Shown: piece by piece, positions 61,598 to 64,000 of the stretch
Layout: each line of letters opens with the position of its first letter
Numbering within the stretch: position 1 is the stretch's first letter
Source: Rhizocola hellebori
GTDB taxonomy: Bacteria; Actinomycetota; Actinomycetes; Mycobacteriales; Micromonosporaceae
Assembly: GCF_016862955.1 (NCBI RefSeq)
Contig: NZ_BONY01000019.1
Coordinates: 1-64,000 of the forward strand
Length of the DNA: 64,000 bases
Direction: 5' to 3'
Translations under genes and position numbers: made by a program
Notes under the pieces: model-generated
Databases searched by the model: none
The model's input: the letters and a program-made list of their open reading frames with translations, nothing else
Told to the model about the DNA's origin: nothing

Positions 61598-62935
61598 TCA
61601 CTTCGCATTTGTGCATTTGGTGTACAGGTCTGGAAGTCTTCCCGCTGGATCGTAAGCCGCTTTGATCGGGGCGTAGGCATCGCCGTGGTAGAGCCGCCAG
61701 AACTCTTCGCGTCCGTAGTGGACGGTGGAGTACAGCGACTTGTGCCCGCCCAGCGAGGTCACCTCGTCTTCGATGAGGCGGTTGTAGTACCCAACTGACA
61801 TTCCTGGTTTTAATGACACACTCGACCAGAAACCGAAATTGACGTAAAGGGATTCCGGCTCCAATGGGTACAACGGCCACGTTTTCGATCCGCGAAGGCG
61901 CAGCGGGCAGAGCCACACCGGCGTGATGCCCACTTCGCGGTGAAAAAAGTCGAGGAACTCGGCCGCGTGTCCCACCGGCACCTCGACATCTTGCACGACC
62001 GGCTCCTCGGCCTGCTGGCCGCGAGCCTTGCGGACCCGGTCGGTGAGGCGATGCTTCCGGTCAAAGGCCACTATTTTGTGGTACGTGTCGGAGCGTCGAT
62101 AGCGCCGCGGCCAAAGCGCCCGCACGAACTTGTTCTGCACCCCGAATGCCCGCGAACACCAGAACCAGTCCGTGTCCCAGCGCCATAGATAGTCCGACAC
62201 CGTCAGATAGTCGGTCTGCCTGGTCTGCAGGGAGCGGTAGTAGATGTCCATTCCGGTGTAGTCGCTGGTGGCTGGCGCCTCGTCGGTGAATTCGGCCAAG
62301 GTTAAATAGATTTCATCACGGCTGAACACCGTTCCGTCGACGAAGTCGTTGGATTCGTTCGCGCATTCCTTGACCAGCGCCGCAAACGCCTGCTCCGCAT
62401 CGTCGAAGCGAACATGGCGAAGCTTGACGTAAGGCTTGACCGGCAAGAGCTCGATCTTCAGCCGCAGCGCGTAGCCGAGCGTGCCGTAGGAGTTGGGAAA
62501 AGCATCGAAAAGCGCGGCATGCTCGTTATCGGGACGGGCTATGACTATCCGCCCATCTCCGGTAAGAATCTCCATCTCGAGCACAGACTCGTGGGGCAGC
62601 CCGTGCTTGAACGAGGTCGACTCGATGCCCAGACCCGTGACCGCACCACCGATGGTGATCGTCTTGAGCTGCGGCACCACGTAGGGCATCAGCCCATGGG
62701 CGAGGGTGGCGGCGACCAGGTCTTCATAGGTGGTCATCCCCTGTACGTCGGCGGTGCGCTCACGCGCGTCGACCTTCAGTACCTTGCCGAACTCGCTAAC
62801 ATCGAGCCTTGTCGCTGGGTCGCCGGCTCGAAAGCGGAACAGATTCGACGTGCGCTTGGCCAGCCGAACGGGAGAATCCGCAGGTAAAGCACTATAACTA
62901 CGCTGCAGGCGCGCTGTGGCCACGGAATGGTCCAT
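61598..62935 (-). CDS. FAD-binding oxidoreductase (TmsA/BfaA type, 10-methylene fatty-acid reductase)
   Basis: A 445-residue FAD-linked oxidase of the DHCR24-like type. The N-terminal PCMH FAD domain shows TTYEDLVAATLAHGLMPYVV and TITIGGAVTGLGIESTSF; the C-terminal half includes DWFWCSRAFGVQNKFVRALWP and GGHKSLYSTVHYGREEFW, as in mycobacterial BfaA. It should reduce the 10-methylene intermediate made by the adjacent methyltransferase, giving 10-methyl branched chains in membrane lipids. First gene of the operon. Confidence 0.88.
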   Translation of the reverse strand: MDHSVATARLQRSYSALPADSPVRLAKRTSNLFRFRAGDPATRLDVSEFGKVLKVDARERTADVQGMTTYEDLVAATLAHGLMPYVVPQLKTITIGGAVTGLGIESTSFKHGLPHESVLEMEILTGDGRIVIARPDNEHAALFDAFPNSYGTLGYALRLKIELLPVKPYVKLRHVRFDDAEQAFAALVKECANESNDFVDGTVFSRDEIYLTLAEFTDEAPATSDYTGMDIYYRSLQTRQTDYLTVSDYLWRWDTDWFWCSRAFGVQNKFVRALWPRRYRRSDTYHKIVAFDRKHRLTDRVRKARGQQAEEPVVQDVEVPVGHAAEFLDFFHREVGITPVWLCPLRLRGSKTWPLYPLEPESLYVNFGFWSSVSLKPGMSVGYYNRLIEDEVTSLGGHKSLYSTVHYGREEFWRLYHGDAYAPIKAAYDPAGRLPDLYTKCTNAK

Positions 62936-62998
62936 TCCCTCACCTTAGTTCCGTCCGCGCACTGAGATCAATGTTTGCCTAGATCGCGAGGTTAGGAT

Positions 62999-63469
62999 GT
63001 GTGTGCGATAGTCGTGCCTGTGTTCAAGCGCTTCTTTCAGGTCGCCTGTTGCCTCGCCGCGCTGCTGGCCGCACTGGCCATCGTTCCCTCGCTGGACAGC
63101 CCCGGCAGCCCCGCGACATGGCCGATCTACCTCGCCGGATCGATCGTCCTCGGACTCGACGCCATTGCGCCCATCCTCCTGAAAGGACGCCTCGTCTGGG
63201 CCGCCATAGCGCTGGCAACCCTGACCGGCACCGGGCTAGGCCTCCTGGCACGGCAAATCGAGCAATGCTGCCCACTCGCCCTCGGCTATCCCTACTCCTG
63301 GATCCTCGATCGCGACGGCTGGTCCCTGAACATCTACCTACTCGGCCTAGACCTCCTCTTCTGGCTCTGCGCCGCAGCCGCCGCAGCGGGCCTGATCCTA
63401 GGCATCCGCCACCTACTGACCACCCGCCTCCCGCGGCCGGACACAGCGCCGACGAGGACGCGGTGCTGA
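62999..63469 (+). CDS. small hypothetical membrane protein
   Basis: A 156-residue protein with four predicted membrane helices (about 10-28, 42-60, 67-83 and 110-137) and a basic C-terminal tail. GTG 62999 has GAGG 8 bases upstream; GTG 63014 is an alternative. No family recognised. Divergent from the tms/bfa operon with a 63-base gap. Confidence 0.6.
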   Translation: MCAIVVPVFKRFFQVACCLAALLAALAIVPSLDSPGSPATWPIYLAGSIVLGLDAIAPILLKGRLVWAAIALATLTGTGLGLLARQIEQCCPLALGYPYSWILDRDGWSLNIYLLGLDLLFWLCAAAAAAGLILGIRHLLTTRLPRPDTAPTRTRC

Positions 63470-63856
63470 CCTGGACCTGGGTCGTCGAAATTTTCGATCG
63501 CCAATCTGGTGACTTTGTTGATCGGCTTTCGCTCAATGGCTTCACCGACTCGACCGCTGTAGTTCTCTTGGCAGTCGAGGCACTTCGATTCTGCCGACCT
63601 GTTCGATCTCCAGGAAGACGTGCGTGTCTTCGCGGGGCCTGCATCTCTGCGTTGGCTGGCTGATGCAGAGATGTAGGTGGTGGCGAGGATGTGGGGTGTC
63701 TTTGTGGGGCCTACATCTCTGTGTTGGCTGGGTGATGCAGAGATGTAGGTGGTAGTGGGGCTGTGGGTGGGCAGTGCTGGTGCTCTGGGAGGCGCCGGAT
63801 TGAGCTTGATCCGGCGCAGTTCGATGACGTCCTTGGCACGAATTGGGGCGGGCGGG
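63470..63856. other. non-coding segment at the right end
   Basis: No reading frame with coding character. It contains a short G+T-rich stretch and the two-copy 72-bp hairpin repeat at 63634-63752. It lies between the 3' ends of a + strand gene and a - strand gene. Confidence 0.6.
63634..63752. repeat. tandem pair of 72-bp-period hairpin repeats
   Basis: Copy 1: CCTGCATCTCTGC (63638-63650) pairs with GCAGAGATGTAGG (63665-63677). Copy 2: CCTACATCTCTG (63710-63721) pairs with CAGAGATGTAGG (63738-63749). The loops share GTTGGCTGG and TGATG, and both copies are flanked by GGGG and TGGT. The start-to-start distance is exactly 72 bases. Compensatory change (G/A against T) keeps both stems paired. 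Confidence 0.8.
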
Positions 63857-64000
63857 TCAGGATTGGGCGCTGCGTTGGATTATTTCGGGGATGTTGAGCC
63901 ACCATTGCGCCGCCGTGCGCAGGTCGGGATGGAGGTCGGGGGCGGTGAGCAGGTTGGTCAGGTCGTGGCGGCGACCTGCGGTGCCTAGGCTGTAGAGGAG
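63857..64000 (-). CDS. 3' end of an unidentified gene running out of the window
   Basis: Reading in from the right edge on the - strand, an open frame of 47 codons (beginning LLYSLGTAGRRHDLTN, with helix-like RTAAQWWLNIPEIIQR near the end) stops at TGA 63859-63857. Codon use is strongly actinomycete-like (C/G third positions). Too short to assign. Confidence 0.5.
   Translation of the reverse strand, partial: LLYSLGTAGRRHDLTNLLTAPDLHPDLRTAAQWWLNIPEIIQRSAQS

Noticed and set aside
63001-63663. A 220-codon frame overlapping the small membrane protein
   Set aside because: Pro/Arg-rich out-of-frame shadow. The alternative frame has membrane helices, a better start and a natural stop.

Overview
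The window is high-GC DNA with GTG/ATG starts, strong AAGGAGG-type ribosome binding sites, Tat and lipoprotein signals, an LPxTG-type surface protein, MsiK-style sugar ABC cassettes that lack an ATPase, F420-type nitroreductases and a tuberculostearate-type operon. All of this points to the chromosome of a filamentous actinomycete; Pseudonocardiaceae or a neighbouring order is my guess from gene content, not a proven placement. I see no integrase, transposase or phage structural gene.

Region 1 (366-15799) is a sugar-utilisation locus built around a LacI repressor. It encodes two DUF4185 proteins (family GH183, endo-D-arabinanases), a DUF2961 protein (GH172, exo-acting arabino-/fructofuranosidases), a GH116 enzyme, a sugar-binding lipoprotein with two ABC permeases, a mannitol-dehydrogenase-family polyol dehydrogenase, an L-fucose/D-arabinose-isomerase-like protein and an FGGY kinase. 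Four near-identical palindromes (core GAAATCGATTTC) lie in front of the transcription units. The enzyme set is what is needed to cut D-arabinan (the arabinan of arabinogalactan and lipoarabinomannan), import the fragments, release D-arabinose in the cytoplasm and feed it via D-ribulose into the pentose phosphate pathway.

Region 2 (15895-23142) holds ordinary or poorly known genes: a histidine phosphatase, a CorA transporter with a 44-residue membrane protein upstream, a STAND/TPR protein, an F420-type reductase, a hypothetical protein and an FAD oxidoreductase.

Region 3 (23179-28296) is an RNA-repair island: tRNA and tRNA-like genes (Trp, Ala, Gln, Leu, Tyr, Arg), an HNH nuclease, the RNA ligase RtcB and a TROVE/Ro60 protein. 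Just upstream of the Ro60 gene is an RNA whose T-arm and acceptor 3' strand precede its acceptor 5' strand and D-arm, closed by a 9-bp leader/trailer helix. This is a circularly permuted tRNA fold, the architecture expected of a YrlA-type Y RNA.

Region 4 (28305-39363) is a complete-looking purine catabolic cluster: PucR regulator, OHCU decarboxylase, HIU hydrolase, urate oxidase, the three xanthine dehydrogenase subunits, 8-oxoguanine deaminase, an allophanate-hydrolase C-terminal-domain protein, allantoinase and allantoicase. Most of these genes overlap or abut, so they probably form one or two operons.

Region 5 (39365-64000) is mixed. It contains small and housekeeping genes, a stand-alone deaminase-fold protein, secreted plant-polysaccharide enzymes (pectate lyase, GH43 and GH26 with ricin-type domains, GH127), two secreted peptidases (S8, M64), a multicopper oxidase, an HxlR/quinone-oxidoreductase pair and a two-gene 10-methyl-fatty-acid (tms/bfa) operon. 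It ends in a tandem hairpin repeat and the 3' end of a gene that runs out of the window.
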